A stretch of DNA of 64,000 bases, taken from assembly GCA_016705695.1 (NCBI GenBank), contig JADJLA010000001.1:620001-684000 (forward strand), given 5' to 3'. Position 1 is the stretch's first letter; each line of letters opens with the position of its first letter. A model generated the notes under the pieces. It had not been told where the DNA came from and ran no database searches. It was given only the letters and a program-made list of their open reading frames with translations. The DNA comes from Sphingobacteriaceae bacterium. Its GTDB lineage: Bacteria; Bacteroidota; Bacteroidia; B-17B0; Aurantibacillaceae. Below are positions 16,713 through 25,216 of the stretch, piece after piece. The translations under genes and the position numbers were made by a program.

Positions 16713-17387
16713 ATGGAATTCGAGATCGTAAATACCAAGGATGGTTCAAAAAGTGTGTTCAGCAAAGTGTTTGATGCTGCGTATCACTCTTGGTATGGCG
16801 CAGTAACCGAAAACAAATATATTTTTATTGAGAATGGTTTGGTGTATAAGCACATGCAAGGCTTGGAAACTATTAAAGTTTTGGAGATCGGTTATGGCAC
16901 AGGATTAAATGCGATACTCACCGGCATTTATGCGGTTGACAATAATGTGGAAGTGATCTATTCGGGCGTGGATAAATACGAGTGCCCGCGTGAAATTTTG
17001 GACGAACTAAACTATGCCGCTTTTTTTGATGCAAAGTATATTGATCTTATTAAACACATTAATAATGTTCAGTACGATACTGCCATAAAACTTCATGAAA
17101 AATTTACGCTCATTAAATCGCTTGCTTCTTTAAAGGATACGGCTTTGAGACAGAATTACGACGTAATTTATTTTGATGCATTTTCTCCGCGTCAGGTGCC
17201 TTATATGTGGACGCTTGAAGTTTTTAAAGAAATGTATAAAGCGTTAAAGCCCGGAGGGGTATTGGTAACATCTTGCACACAAAGTCAGTTTAAACGTGAT
17301 CTTAAAGCAGCAGGTTTTGAAGTGGAAGAAATACCTGAAGCAACAGGGAAGAGGGAGATGACCAGAGGAACTAAAAAGTTTGAATGA
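16713..17387 (+). CDS. mnmD: tRNA (mnm5s2U34)-methyltransferase MnmD
   Basis: 224 aa SAM-dependent methyltransferase of the DUF752/MnmD type, the stand-alone form of the MnmC methylase half that makes the mnm5 group at the tRNA wobble uridine. Landmarks are the N-terminal TKDGSKSVFSKVFDAAYHS, SAM-binding LEIGYGTGLNAILTG near 66-80, IYFDAFSPRQVPYMWT (catalytic DAFSP motif) near 154-169, and the C-terminal GKREMTRG. The FAD oxidase half of MnmC is absent, as usual in this phylum. The ATG is immediately after the repaired RND stop, so the genes are probably cotranscribed. Confidence 0.92.
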   Translation: MEFEIVNTKDGSKSVFSKVFDAAYHSWYGAVTENKYIFIENGLVYKHMQGLETIKVLEIGYGTGLNAILTGIYAVDNNVEVIYSGVDKYECPREILDELNYAAFFDAKYIDLIKHINNVQYDTAIKLHEKFTLIKSLASLKDTALRQNYDVIYFDAFSPRQVPYMWTLEVFKEMYKALKPGGVLVTSCTQSQFKRDLKAAGFEVEEIPEATGKREMTRGTKKFE

Positions 17388-17391
17388 CGAG

Positions 17392-17449
17392 GTACGAATC
17401 TTGATTTGCACATAGATTCGTCATTCGTACTTCGTAAATCGTACTTCAA
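17392..17449. repeat. Palindromic repeat / possible terminator after mnmD
   Basis: GTACGAAT (17392-17399) is inverted as ATTCGTAC (17423-17430), followed by a partial direct copy, CGTAAATCGTACTTC. This fills most of the 91-bp gap between mnmD and the Nudix gene. It has no T-run, so repeat is the safer label. Confidence 0.5.
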
Positions 17450-17478
17450 CCAACAGTAATTTTTCCTATATTGCCTTT

Positions 17479-17910
17479 ATGAATCGTTTTAACGTTCGAG
17501 TGTACGGAATATTGATACAAGACAGTAAAGTTCTTGTAAGCGACGAATATATTAAAGGAAATCATATCACAAAATTTCCGGGAGGAGGACTAGAATTTGG
17601 CGAAGGAACCATTGATTGCGTAAAACGTGAATTTATGGAGGAGTTAAACTTAGCCATTGAAGTGGAATCACATTTTTATACTACCGATTTTTTTGTAGCC
17701 TCTGCGTTTGCTCCCAATAATCAAGTAATAAGTATTTATTACAAGGTATATCCTGTAAAACCAATTAAAGAATTGTTTAGTTCTAAAGTACATGACTATA
17801 AAAAAGCCGAAGGCGCGCAATCGTTTAGATGGATCCCTTTAAATAAATTGAGTAGTGATGATCTCACGCTTATTATTGATAAGCGAGTGGTGGAAATGAT
17901 CTTGGATTAA
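17479..17910 (+). CDS. Nudix hydrolase
   Basis: 143 aa. The Nudix box, from GGGLEFGEGTIDCVKREF through MEELNL (about 35-59), is complete with the metal-binding REFMEE core. The enzyme cleaves a nucleoside diphosphate linked to another moiety; the substrate cannot be assigned. Its stop overlaps the end of the opposing gene by four bases. No signal peptide. Confidence 0.9.
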   Translation: MNRFNVRVYGILIQDSKVLVSDEYIKGNHITKFPGGGLEFGEGTIDCVKREFMEELNLAIEVESHFYTTDFFVASAFAPNNQVISIYYKVYPVKPIKELFSSKVHDYKKAEGAQSFRWIPLNKLSSDDLTLIIDKRVVEMILD

Positions 17911-18308
17911 CCCTTAGGTTTTTCTTTCAAACTTAAAAGCCATTTGTAAGCTTCATCTTTATCGGTAAAAAATTCCTGAGGAAATCCTTTTTTTCCGAGC
18001 TCGTGTAAGTATTTGAAAAGTGCAGCTTTAATGAAATTAGAAACAACAACAGCTCTTGCCAAAGTATGATGTGCAGAGTTCTCAAGCTTAGCTCTTTCTT
18101 TCGCTTTTCGGTCCATGCTCCAGTTGGCTCTTCCATCAAACAATTTAAGTACAGGCTTACCTCCTGTTAAATGACGTAAAACTAAATTGAAATCTAACAC
18201 ATCGTATTCATCAACCTTTCCGCAATTTTTCATAGTAATGATAACAATATCATTTTTATCAATATGAATACTGGCAGTGCGGGTTTCTGTGATATTATTC
18301 TGGGTCAT
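17907..18308 (-). CDS. Hypothetical protein, possible STAS/SpoIIAA-like fold
   Basis: 133 aa, soluble. The pattern of strands and helices (IHIDKNDIVIITMKNCGKVDEYD, then KPVLKLFDGR, then ARAVVVSNFIKAAL, and a C-terminal DKDEAYKWLLSLKE) is like the SpoIIAA/STAS-like proteins common in Bacteroidota, where the C-terminal 'eAlkWL' helix is typical. No phosphorylatable Ser motif is evident. Such proteins sometimes partner SpoIIE-type phosphatases, one of which is encoded at 9787-11735, but a link is speculative. Confidence 0.72.
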   Translation of the reverse strand: MTQNNITETRTASIHIDKNDIVIITMKNCGKVDEYDVLDFNLVLRHLTGGKPVLKLFDGRANWSMDRKAKERAKLENSAHHTLARAVVVSNFIKAALFKYLHELGKKGFPQEFFTDKDEAYKWLLSLKEKPKG

Positions 18309-18373
18309 TTAATAGGTATAAGTACAAGAATCTGCAAAGTAACGCTGTTAGAAGGGATTTATGATGAAGCCCC

Positions 18374-18405
18374 AATAAGTGGTGGTGTTTTACGGATAAG
18401 TGGTT
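18374..18405. repeat. Second copy of the AATAAGTGG repeat
   Basis: AATAAGTGG, then TGGTGTTTTACGGA, then TAAGTGGTT; near-identical to 9427-9458 apart from a few substitutions and a one-base gap. It lies in the short gap between two minus-strand genes. Confidence 0.5.
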
Positions 18406-18428
18406 GGTTTTATGCTACAAGTGTATGC

Positions 18429-18914
18429 CTAAGACTTCTGAAGATAAAGCTTCTCTCCCTTGTGCAATTTATTTATGGCAGCAGCCATGCGCTCAATTTT
18501 GGTTTCTTCTTTTTTGGCCGAGTAGATCCAATCTAAATATTGTTTTTGTTCGGCATCGCTTAAGGTATAATAAAATTTTAGGGCCTTTGGTTCCTCTTTT
18601 AAACACAAGGTAAACTCTTCAGGAATTTCGAGCGGGGTATTGTCTTCGTATAAGGTTACATGAATAGTATCGCCTTCCTTTTTTTTAATGATCTTTCTTA
18701 TTGCTGCTTTAATTGGTAAAAAGAGGGTGCCGGCTTTCATTGGCATGAGGTTGTACTTTTCCAATTGGTAATTATCAATAGTTCCACGTACCCTTACAAA
18801 ACCAAACTTCCGTTTTTTATTGGCGGGGACACCACTAACCACCACGTAGCACCAACCGCCTTTGCCAGGGTATTTTTGAATGATCACCTTTTTATTAAAA
18901 ACAGCTTTTGCCAC
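18429..18914 (-). CDS. DUF1905 / YdeI (OmpD-associated)-like protein
   Basis: 161 aa, cytoplasmic. The N-terminal half is DUF1905-like (WCYVVVSGVPANKKRKFGFV, then VRVRGTIDNYQLEKYNLMPM, then GTLFLPIKAAIRKIIKKKEGD). The C-terminal half has the YdeI/OmpD-associated signature: FYYTLSDAEQKQYLDWIYS, then AKKEETKIERMAAAINKL. The family is widespread, is linked by name to bacteriocin tolerance, and has no established reaction. Single gene. Confidence 0.87.
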   Translation of the reverse strand: MAKAVFNKKVIIQKYPGKGGWCYVVVSGVPANKKRKFGFVRVRGTIDNYQLEKYNLMPMKAGTLFLPIKAAIRKIIKKKEGDTIHVTLYEDNTPLEIPEEFTLCLKEEPKALKFYYTLSDAEQKQYLDWIYSAKKEETKIERMAAAINKLHKGEKLYLQKS

Positions 18915-18960
18915 AGGTTAAAATTAAGCAATAATTAATTTACGTAGGCGTTATTTATAT

Positions 18961-19164
18961 ATGAAAGATCTTTTATTTATTACTGTTTTGATAGCAATAA
19001 CAACTTCCTGCCAAAAGAAAGAAGCCGATTGTTACGATGCTGATCTTAAGAAGCAATACGAAACTATCAATTGCATACAAGATTGCCCGGGTGTAATTGG
19101 CTGTGATGGTAAAAAGTATTGCAACGAGTGCATTGCTAATTCGCATGGGATAAGGGTGAAGTAA
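18961..19164 (+). CDS. Small lipoprotein with Kazal-like domain
   Basis: 67 aa. Signal peptide with lipobox (ITTSC, Cys17) followed by a compact Cys-rich domain: CYDADLKKQYETINCIQDCP, then GVIGCDGKKYCNECIANSHGI. The CP..(V)CGCDGKxYxNxCxAxxxGI spacing is that of Kazal-type protease inhibitors, here shortened. If folded as such it would be a surface or periplasmic inhibitor protecting against serine proteases. The assignment rests on this pattern alone, and the first disulfide loop is longer than usual. Confidence 0.7.
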   Translation: MKDLLFITVLIAITTSCQKKEADCYDADLKKQYETINCIQDCPGVIGCDGKKYCNECIANSHGIRVK

Positions 19165-19234
19165 GATCAATGTCCAAGTACTCATAAAACGCTGCCAGAT
19201 ATAAGGTGGTCTATGAAGTTTCCATTGCAAATCG

Positions 19235-19242
19235 TATATTTG
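19235..19242 (+). promoter_or_regulatory. -7 box four bases before the type B T9SS gene
   Basis: TATATTTG, a perfect TAnnTTTG, ending four bases before the ATG at 19247. No clear -33 element was found at the expected distance. Predicts a leaderless transcript. Confidence 0.42.
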
Positions 19243-19246
19243 AGTT

Positions 19247-22189
19247 ATGAGTCGGATATTCACTCTTCTTTATCTCATAACTTGTTTTCAAGTTTTAGGC
19301 TCTCAAGGGCCAAGCATCGCTTTCAAAGAAAATAAGGGACAAGTAAGCGATCAATTCTCTAAACCAAGACCCGATGTTTTATTTACAGGTAGCGCAGGTG
19401 ACCTAGATTTTCATTTACGAAAGAACGGGATCTCGTATCAATTGTATCGCGTTGATACGTGGAAGAAAGAAAATAAGCAAATGGAGCACTTAAAAAAAGG
19501 TCTGGACAAAGTACCTGATCAAGTAACTGTTTACCGTTTAGATATGAATTGGGTTAATTCAAATTTAAATGCTTTCGTTCTTAAAGAAAATGCAGTTGAA
19601 GGTTATGACAACTATTATAATGAAGTTTGTCCTAATGGAATTACCGGAGTAAGGAGTTATAAAAAAGTTTGTTATAAGAATTTATACAAGGGTATTGATC
19701 TGAAGTGGTACGAGAAGAAAGGAAATTTAAAATACGACTATATTGTTGCTCCGGGAATTGATCACAAGCAAATTCAATTAGAAATAAAAGGTGCAGAAAG
19801 CATTTCAATTAGTAAGAGTGGAGGATTGATCATTAAAACTCCATTGGGAACTTTAGAAGAAAAAGCGCCATACGTAACTCAAGATGGAAAAGTTTTAAAA
19901 GCTAAATGGATCATCAATAAAAACGTAGTGTCGTTTGATATCATTGGAGTTGATGCTGCAAAACCATTAATAATTGATCCACTGGTGCGTTTATGGGGAA
20001 CATATTTTGGAGGGAATGGTCGCGATTATATTTTTGATATAACACCCGATCTTGCAGGAGATATTTATTTTACCGGAGAAACATTATCTCAAACGAATCT
20101 AGCAACAGTAGGCGCCCATCAAACAGTTTACGGAGGAGGAAATGCAGTTAATTGGGGAGATGCTTTCCTTTCTAAATTTACTTCTACAGGCGCAAGAGTA
20201 TGGACCACTTATTACGGTGGTTCGGAAGTAGACGCAGCATATGGATGTGATGTAGATGTTTCCGGTAATAGGATTGTTATGGTTGGAGTTACTGAATCAA
20301 CACTTTCAGGAGTTATTGCTACAGCGGGCGCATATCAAACTATAAATGCGGGTACGGGTTCACAATGGTGGGGAGATGGTTTTGTTGCTATGTTTGATGC
20401 TAATGGTTTGAGGCAGTGGGGAACATATTATGGAGGACCCAACGGTGATTGGTTAGGGGAAGTTTGTTTTGATAAAGCCACTAATGATATTTATGTTTGT
20501 GGGTCTACTGAATCTACTGTAGGAATTGCAAGTTCAGGTGCCCATCAATCTAATTATAATGGGGGATATGATGATGCCTTTGTAGTTAAATTTAATAGTG
20601 GAGGAACAACACGCATATGGGCCACGTATTATGGTGGTTCAGATCATGACTATTTTAATTCGTGTAAAACCGATAATAATGGTAATGTATATTTAACTGG
20701 TGCTTCTTCCTCAACAAATAATATTTCAACCCCCGGTAGCCATCAGTCTTTCTTTGCAGGAGGTTCGCCAACCGCAACTTATGGGGATGGGATCTTTGTG
20801 AAGTTGAATTCTTCGGGAGTACGACAGTGGGGAACTTATTACGGAGATGTGAGTGATGATTGGATATACAATTGTGTTATTAATTCTTCCGGAGATATTT
20901 ATTTTGCCGGCACAACAACCTCGTCGCTTACAGCCAATACCATCGCTACGCCAGGAGCGCACCAAAGTACATATGGTGGTGGAAGTAACGATGCTTTTCT
21001 CGCAAAATTTGATGCGGCCGGTGTGCGTCAATGGTGTACTTTTTATGGTGGTTCAGGAATTGAGAATAATAACTATTGTGGCATTGATCCTTCGGGGAAT
21101 ATTTATCTTACCGGAATAACAAATTCTAATGGAACAAATATTATTGCCACTCCTTGTGCGTACCAGCAAAACCTAGCAGCGGGATTGGCCGACGTTTACC
21201 TTGCTAAATTCGAGCCATCAGGCAAAAGACTTTGGGGAACATATTATGGAGGATTTGGTTTGGATGATGGAGCGCTTTGTAACTGCGACGCTTTTGGAAA
21301 TGTTTATTTAATAGGGTATGCAACAGCAAGCAGTGCTTCTGTTATGACAAGTCCCGGAGCTTTTCAAACGGTATTTATGGGAGGAGGAACAGATGCGTTT
21401 ATTGCAAAGTTTGATGGTTGTATTCCTGTAGCGCCACCGAATACTACAAACCCTACGCTCCTAAATATCTGCAAGGGCGATTCAACTTTTTTAAGTATAA
21501 ACAGTAGTTTTTGCTCTATTTCGTGGTTTGATGTTCCGCAAGGTGGAATAATATTGGATAATGATTCTCTTTTTGAAACACCAAATCTAAATGCTAATAC
21601 CACGTATTATGTTAGCGAAGGAAGTTGTGGTACAGATACGATCAGAACGGCTATTACCGTTATTGTAAATTCACCAACTGTAACGTTAAATACTTCCGGT
21701 GTTGTTCTATGTCACGCGTCAACCGTTGCCTTAATTGCATCAGGAGCGGATTATTATTCATGGTTACCTGAGAGTATGGTGAGTTGCGCAACCTGCTCAG
21801 ATCCTATTGTGTCACCACTTCAAACAACTGAGTATTGTGTTATTGGCACAGACACTAATGCTTGCTCAAGTAAAACCTGCGTTTCCATTGAAGTAGATCT
21901 TACAGGCGATCATAATTTTTCTTTGCCTAACGCTTTTACACCAAATGGCGATGGAATAAATGATAGTTTCTGCTTAAAAGGCTGGGATGCATGTAATGCG
22001 GAATTTGAAATACTGATCTACGATCGCTGGGGTGAAAAAGTTTTTGAATCGAGCGACCCTGATTTTTGCTGGAACGGTGTTTACAAAGGTGAATTATTAA
22101 GCTCTGATGTATTTATTTATAATGTTGTTGCAAAATACAAGGATGATACTGAGGTTAAGAAAAAAGGGAATATAACTTTGATACGATGA
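19247..22189 (+). CDS. SBBP-repeat protein with T9SS type B (gliding-motility-associated) C-terminal domain
   Basis: 980 aa. Signal peptide (1-18). An N-terminal DUF7948-type region (about 20-245; FKENKGQVSDQF, GITGVRSYKKVCYKNLYKGI, IIDPL) leads into seven or eight SBBP beta-propeller repeats (about 245-720), each with a WGTYYGG core and D..GN.Y.TG. An Ig-like module (about 740-885) follows, then the type B sorting domain (about 890-980) with LPNAFTPNGDGINDSF, IYDRWGEKVFES and SSDVFIYNV. Type B domains direct T9SS export and depend on a PorP/SprF partner, encoded next with an ATGA overlap. Likely a large surface or secreted adhesin-like protein. Confidence 0.93.
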   Translation: MSRIFTLLYLITCFQVLGSQGPSIAFKENKGQVSDQFSKPRPDVLFTGSAGDLDFHLRKNGISYQLYRVDTWKKENKQMEHLKKGLDKVPDQVTVYRLDMNWVNSNLNAFVLKENAVEGYDNYYNEVCPNGITGVRSYKKVCYKNLYKGIDLKWYEKKGNLKYDYIVAPGIDHKQIQLEIKGAESISISKSGGLIIKTPLGTLEEKAPYVTQDGKVLKAKWIINKNVVSFDIIGVDAAKPLIIDPLVRLWGTYFGGNGRDYIFDITPDLAGDIYFTGETLSQTNLATVGAHQTVYGGGNAVNWGDAFLSKFTSTGARVWTTYYGGSEVDAAYGCDVDVSGNRIVMVGVTESTLSGVIATAGAYQTINAGTGSQWWGDGFVAMFDANGLRQWGTYYGGPNGDWLGEVCFDKATNDIYVCGSTESTVGIASSGAHQSNYNGGYDDAFVVKFNSGGTTRIWATYYGGSDHDYFNSCKTDNNGNVYLTGASSSTNNISTPGSHQSFFAGGSPTATYGDGIFVKLNSSGVRQWGTYYGDVSDDWIYNCVINSSGDIYFAGTTTSSLTANTIATPGAHQSTYGGGSNDAFLAKFDAAGVRQWCTFYGGSGIENNNYCGIDPSGNIYLTGITNSNGTNIIATPCAYQQNLAAGLADVYLAKFEPSGKRLWGTYYGGFGLDDGALCNCDAFGNVYLIGYATASSASVMTSPGAFQTVFMGGGTDAFIAKFDGCIPVAPPNTTNPTLLNICKGDSTFLSINSSFCSISWFDVPQGGIILDNDSLFETPNLNANTTYYVSEGSCGTDTIRTAITVIVNSPTVTLNTSGVVLCHASTVALIASGADYYSWLPESMVSCATCSDPIVSPLQTTEYCVIGTDTNACSSKTCVSIEVDLTGDHNFSLPNAFTPNGDGINDSFCLKGWDACNAEFEILIYDRWGEKVFESSDPDFCWNGVYKGELLSSDVFIYNVVAKYKDDTEVKKKGNITLIR

Positions 22190-23244
22190 GAAAAAGGAAT
22201 TATATATTTGGTTTTGTTTTTGCAGCAACTTTTGTTTCTGCGCAGGATCTTCATTTCTCTCAATTTAATGAAACACCGGCACTGGTAAACCCTGCACTTA
22301 CAGGAGCAGATGGCCCTTTAAAAATTGCGCTGATCAATAAGGATCAATGGAAAAGTGTAACAACGGCATTTAGAACATATGGTGCTACTTTTGAAACGCG
22401 AATTACGTTAAGCGGAAAAGCCGACAAAGGAAGATCAACCGTTTCTAAACAAAAGGTATTTAATGGAATTAATGCTGGGCTTTCTTTCTTCTCTGATAAA
22501 ACCGGTGACGGAGCTTTAACCACAAATAAGATAAATTTATCTATCTCAACATTTCTAGCGCTTAATAAAAATAATTTTATTTCGGTGGGTATTCAAAACA
22601 GCTATATTCAACGTAAGGTAAATGCAGGAAATTTTATTTTCCCTGATCAGTACAATGGTTCCATTTATGATCCGAGTTTAAAGTCGAGCGAAAGTTTTGC
22701 CACACAGAGTTATTTTTACATGGATGCCGCTGCCGGAGTTTTATGGTCATATGATCATAATCAAAAGAATTTTGATGTGGCTAATCAATTTCGTTCGCAT
22801 ATTGGTTTTTCGGTATATCATCTCACCAAGGCAAAAGATCAGTTTTTGTTTCCCGGCGCAGATAGTTATTTAAGATACGTAGTCCATGGTGATCTTGTGA
22901 AGAGTTTGGGCAAATCTAATTTAGCAATCGCTCCTTCGTTCCTTTTACAGTTTCAAGGACCATCTACTGAAATTTTGATAGGAACTTTACTAAAACATTC
23001 ATTCAAGGGAAATTCAAAGTATACAGGTAAAAATAGAAGAAACTCATTTGGTTATGGTTTGTTTTACAGAAACAAGGATGCTGTTGTAGTTTCTGCCGTT
23101 GTTGAATTAGCCGAGCAATATACTGTTGTTTTTGGGTACGATGTAAACATCTCAGGTTTAAGATCCGCGTCATCATACCGCGGTGGATTTGAAGTTGGAT
23201 TAAAATATACAAGGGCTAAACCTACATTGTATCAGAAGAAATAA
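22186..23244 (+). CDS. PorP/SprF-family T9SS outer membrane protein
   Basis: 352 aa. A signal peptide is followed by the diagnostic start QDLHFSQFNETPALVNPALTG near 20-40, then about 14 amphipathic strands ending VGLKYTRAKPTLYQKK. PorP/SprF proteins are outer-membrane barrels that hold or guide type B T9SS cargo. The start codon overlaps the stop of the type B substrate gene (ATGA), so the two are made together. Members next to a single cargo gene are usually dedicated partners rather than the core PorP. Confidence 0.94.
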   Translation: MRKRNYIFGFVFAATFVSAQDLHFSQFNETPALVNPALTGADGPLKIALINKDQWKSVTTAFRTYGATFETRITLSGKADKGRSTVSKQKVFNGINAGLSFFSDKTGDGALTTNKINLSISTFLALNKNNFISVGIQNSYIQRKVNAGNFIFPDQYNGSIYDPSLKSSESFATQSYFYMDAAAGVLWSYDHNQKNFDVANQFRSHIGFSVYHLTKAKDQFLFPGADSYLRYVVHGDLVKSLGKSNLAIAPSFLLQFQGPSTEILIGTLLKHSFKGNSKYTGKNRRNSFGYGLFYRNKDAVVVSAVVELAEQYTVVFGYDVNISGLRSASSYRGGFEVGLKYTRAKPTLYQKK

Positions 23245-23262
23245 ATGCAATGTTATGCATTT
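23243..23262. terminator. Convergent hairpin terminator
   Basis: AAATGCA (23243-23249), a six-base loop, and TGCATTT (23256-23262), lying between the porP/sprF-like gene and the oppositely oriented ABC genes. Weak AT-rich stem. Confidence 0.38.
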
Positions 23263-23274
23263 TAAGCACTAAAA

Positions 23275-23955
23275 TCACATCTTAATGATCTTCCCGTCTT
23301 CCATTTCAATGATGCGGTGAGTGCGTTGGGCAAATTCGTTATCGTGTGTAACTATAAGTAATGATTGATTGAAGCTGTGTGCTAGTTCTTGAAATATTTC
23401 AAAAACGATCTCGCTATTTTTTTTATCCAGATTTCCTGTGGGCTCATCGCCCATGATCACTAAAGGGTCGTTGATGAGTGCTCGTGCAATGGCTACTCTT
23501 TGTTTTTGACCACCCGATAATTGATTTGGTTTTTTGAGCGCTTCATTTTCTATTCCTAATATTTTAAGTTTTTCATAGGCTCTATGTTCTATTTCTTTCT
23601 TAGAATATTTATTTAGTTTCAAACCTGGAAGCATTACGTTTTTTAATACAGAAAATTCATTCAGTAAATAATGGAACTGAAACACAAAACCTATTTTCTC
23701 ATTTCTTACAAGTGCTAATTCTTCTTCTTTTTTATTCCGCATGCTCACATTGTCAATTAGTAGATCTCCCTCATAATCGGTATCCATGGTTGAAAGGATA
23801 TAGAGTAGGGTAGATTTACCACAACCCGATTTTCCAATAACAGAAACAAACTCGCCTTTATTTATAGAAAAACTAACCTCATTCAATACTTGTACAGTAA
23901 TTGGATCATGAAAGTATTTCGAAATATGTTTTGCTTCCAGTATTTTCTCGCTCAT
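23275..23955 (-). CDS. ABC transporter ATP-binding protein (LolD/MacB type)
   Basis: 226 aa. Walker A GKSGCGKST near 42-50, Q-loop FQFHYLL, signature LSGGQKQR near 143-150, Walker B VIMGDEPTGNLD and the switch His in VTHDNEF. It belongs to the LolD/MacB/FtsE branch that pairs with FtsX-like permeases, two bases away on the same strand. With the upstream adaptor gene it forms a three-gene export operon. Confidence 0.95.
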   Translation of the reverse strand: MSEKILEAKHISKYFHDPITVQVLNEVSFSINKGEFVSVIGKSGCGKSTLLYILSTMDTDYEGDLLIDNVSMRNKKEEELALVRNEKIGFVFQFHYLLNEFSVLKNVMLPGLKLNKYSKKEIEHRAYEKLKILGIENEALKKPNQLSGGQKQRVAIARALINDPLVIMGDEPTGNLDKKNSEIVFEIFQELAHSFNQSLLIVTHDNEFAQRTHRIIEMEDGKIIKM

Positions 23956-23956
23956 A

Positions 23957-25216
23957 CTATTTTCCTCTAATAATAATTACCGGATCTATTTTACTGGCTT
24001 TACGTGCTGGCAAGTATCCCGCAAAGTAAGTTGTGATAATTGAAAAAGCAGTGGCAATGGCGTAGAATTTTGGATTATAATCAATGGGATAAGTTTTAAT
24101 AGTAGGAAGCGCTGCAGTGTTGAAAGGTATTTGATCGATCAATGCAGATAAGCCCAATCCAAAAAGCAATCCTAGTAAACCACCAAAGATCCCAATAGTT
24201 AAAGCTATTCCAATAAAAATACGATTAACATCTTTACCCGAAAATCCAGTAGCTTTTAAAATGGCAATGGAATCCATTTTTTCGTAGATCATCATGTTTA
24301 AGATATTATAAATTCCAAAGCCGGCTACTATTAAAAGGGTGATACCTACAGCGTATGAAATAAGCGATCGTACAAAACTTCCGGTTTCAAATTGCGAATT
24401 GGCGGTTTGCACATCTATGGCTTCCAGATCAAATACTTGAGCGTATTCTTTAGCTATTGCAGGCGCTAACATCATATCATGTAATTTTATTTGCACATCG
24501 GTAATGTATGTTCCGGTTTCACCTAATAATTTTTGTACTGTATTCATCGACGCATAGCTTTGTACTTTATCAAGGTCTTGTATGCCCGATTGAAAAAAAC
24601 CAACAACTTTTAATTGAACACGTTCGCCCTTGCTTGTAGTTATCTGAATAATATCGCCAACGTTGGCTAGCATTTTTTCGGCAGCAGCTTTCCCTAAAAC
24701 AATGCTGTTTGGTACATTTTTAAGATCTAAATAATTCCCGGCCACTACATAATCTTGAAATAGAAATAATTTATTTTCAGCCTCAACATCTATACCACTA
24801 ATAGATCCTAACATGTCTATCACTCCAACATTGTAAAATATTTGCGCCGTTACTTTTGGTGCCACACCTTTTACTCTTTCATCATGTTTAAGAGCATTCA
24901 TTACGGCACCAACATTATAAATTTCTAAACGTTCGTTCTTTGGTTTTACTGAACTTATAAAATTATGATCTTTACCATACGAACTAGAAATATCGATGGG
25001 GAGGGTTTTAGACGGAAGTATCTCGTTGTATAAACGAATGTGTGGCGTGCGATTAATAATAAGGCTATCGAGCATGTAGTTCAATCCCGACATAAAACTG
25101 AGCAAGGCAATGAACATGGTAATGCTAAATGTTACACCAATGGCTGCAATAAGAGTTTGTCTCCAGCGTGCCAGTAACAATGAACGTGATACATCTGCTA
25201 TTAATTTGTACCTCAT
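23957..25216 (-). CDS. ABC transporter permease (FtsX/MacB-like)
   Basis: 419 aa. N-terminal membrane helix (LIAAIGVTFSITMFIALLSF near 22-42), a periplasmic MacB_PCD-like domain (about 45-280), then three helices (YAVGITLLIVAGFGIYNILN; IFIGIALTIGIFGGLLGLLFG; IATAFSIITTYFAGYLPARK). The four-helix layout is that of MacB-type mechanotransmission permeases. ATGA overlap with the adaptor gene upstream. Substrate unknown; the family exports peptides, glycolipids or lipoproteins. Confidence 0.93.
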   Translation of the reverse strand: MRYKLIADVSRSLLLARWRQTLIAAIGVTFSITMFIALLSFMSGLNYMLDSLIINRTPHIRLYNEILPSKTLPIDISSSYGKDHNFISSVKPKNERLEIYNVGAVMNALKHDERVKGVAPKVTAQIFYNVGVIDMLGSISGIDVEAENKLFLFQDYVVAGNYLDLKNVPNSIVLGKAAAEKMLANVGDIIQITTSKGERVQLKVVGFFQSGIQDLDKVQSYASMNTVQKLLGETGTYITDVQIKLHDMMLAPAIAKEYAQVFDLEAIDVQTANSQFETGSFVRSLISYAVGITLLIVAGFGIYNILNMMIYEKMDSIAILKATGFSGKDVNRIFIGIALTIGIFGGLLGLLFGLGLSALIDQIPFNTAALPTIKTYPIDYNPKFYAIATAFSIITTYFAGYLPARKASKIDPVIIIRGK

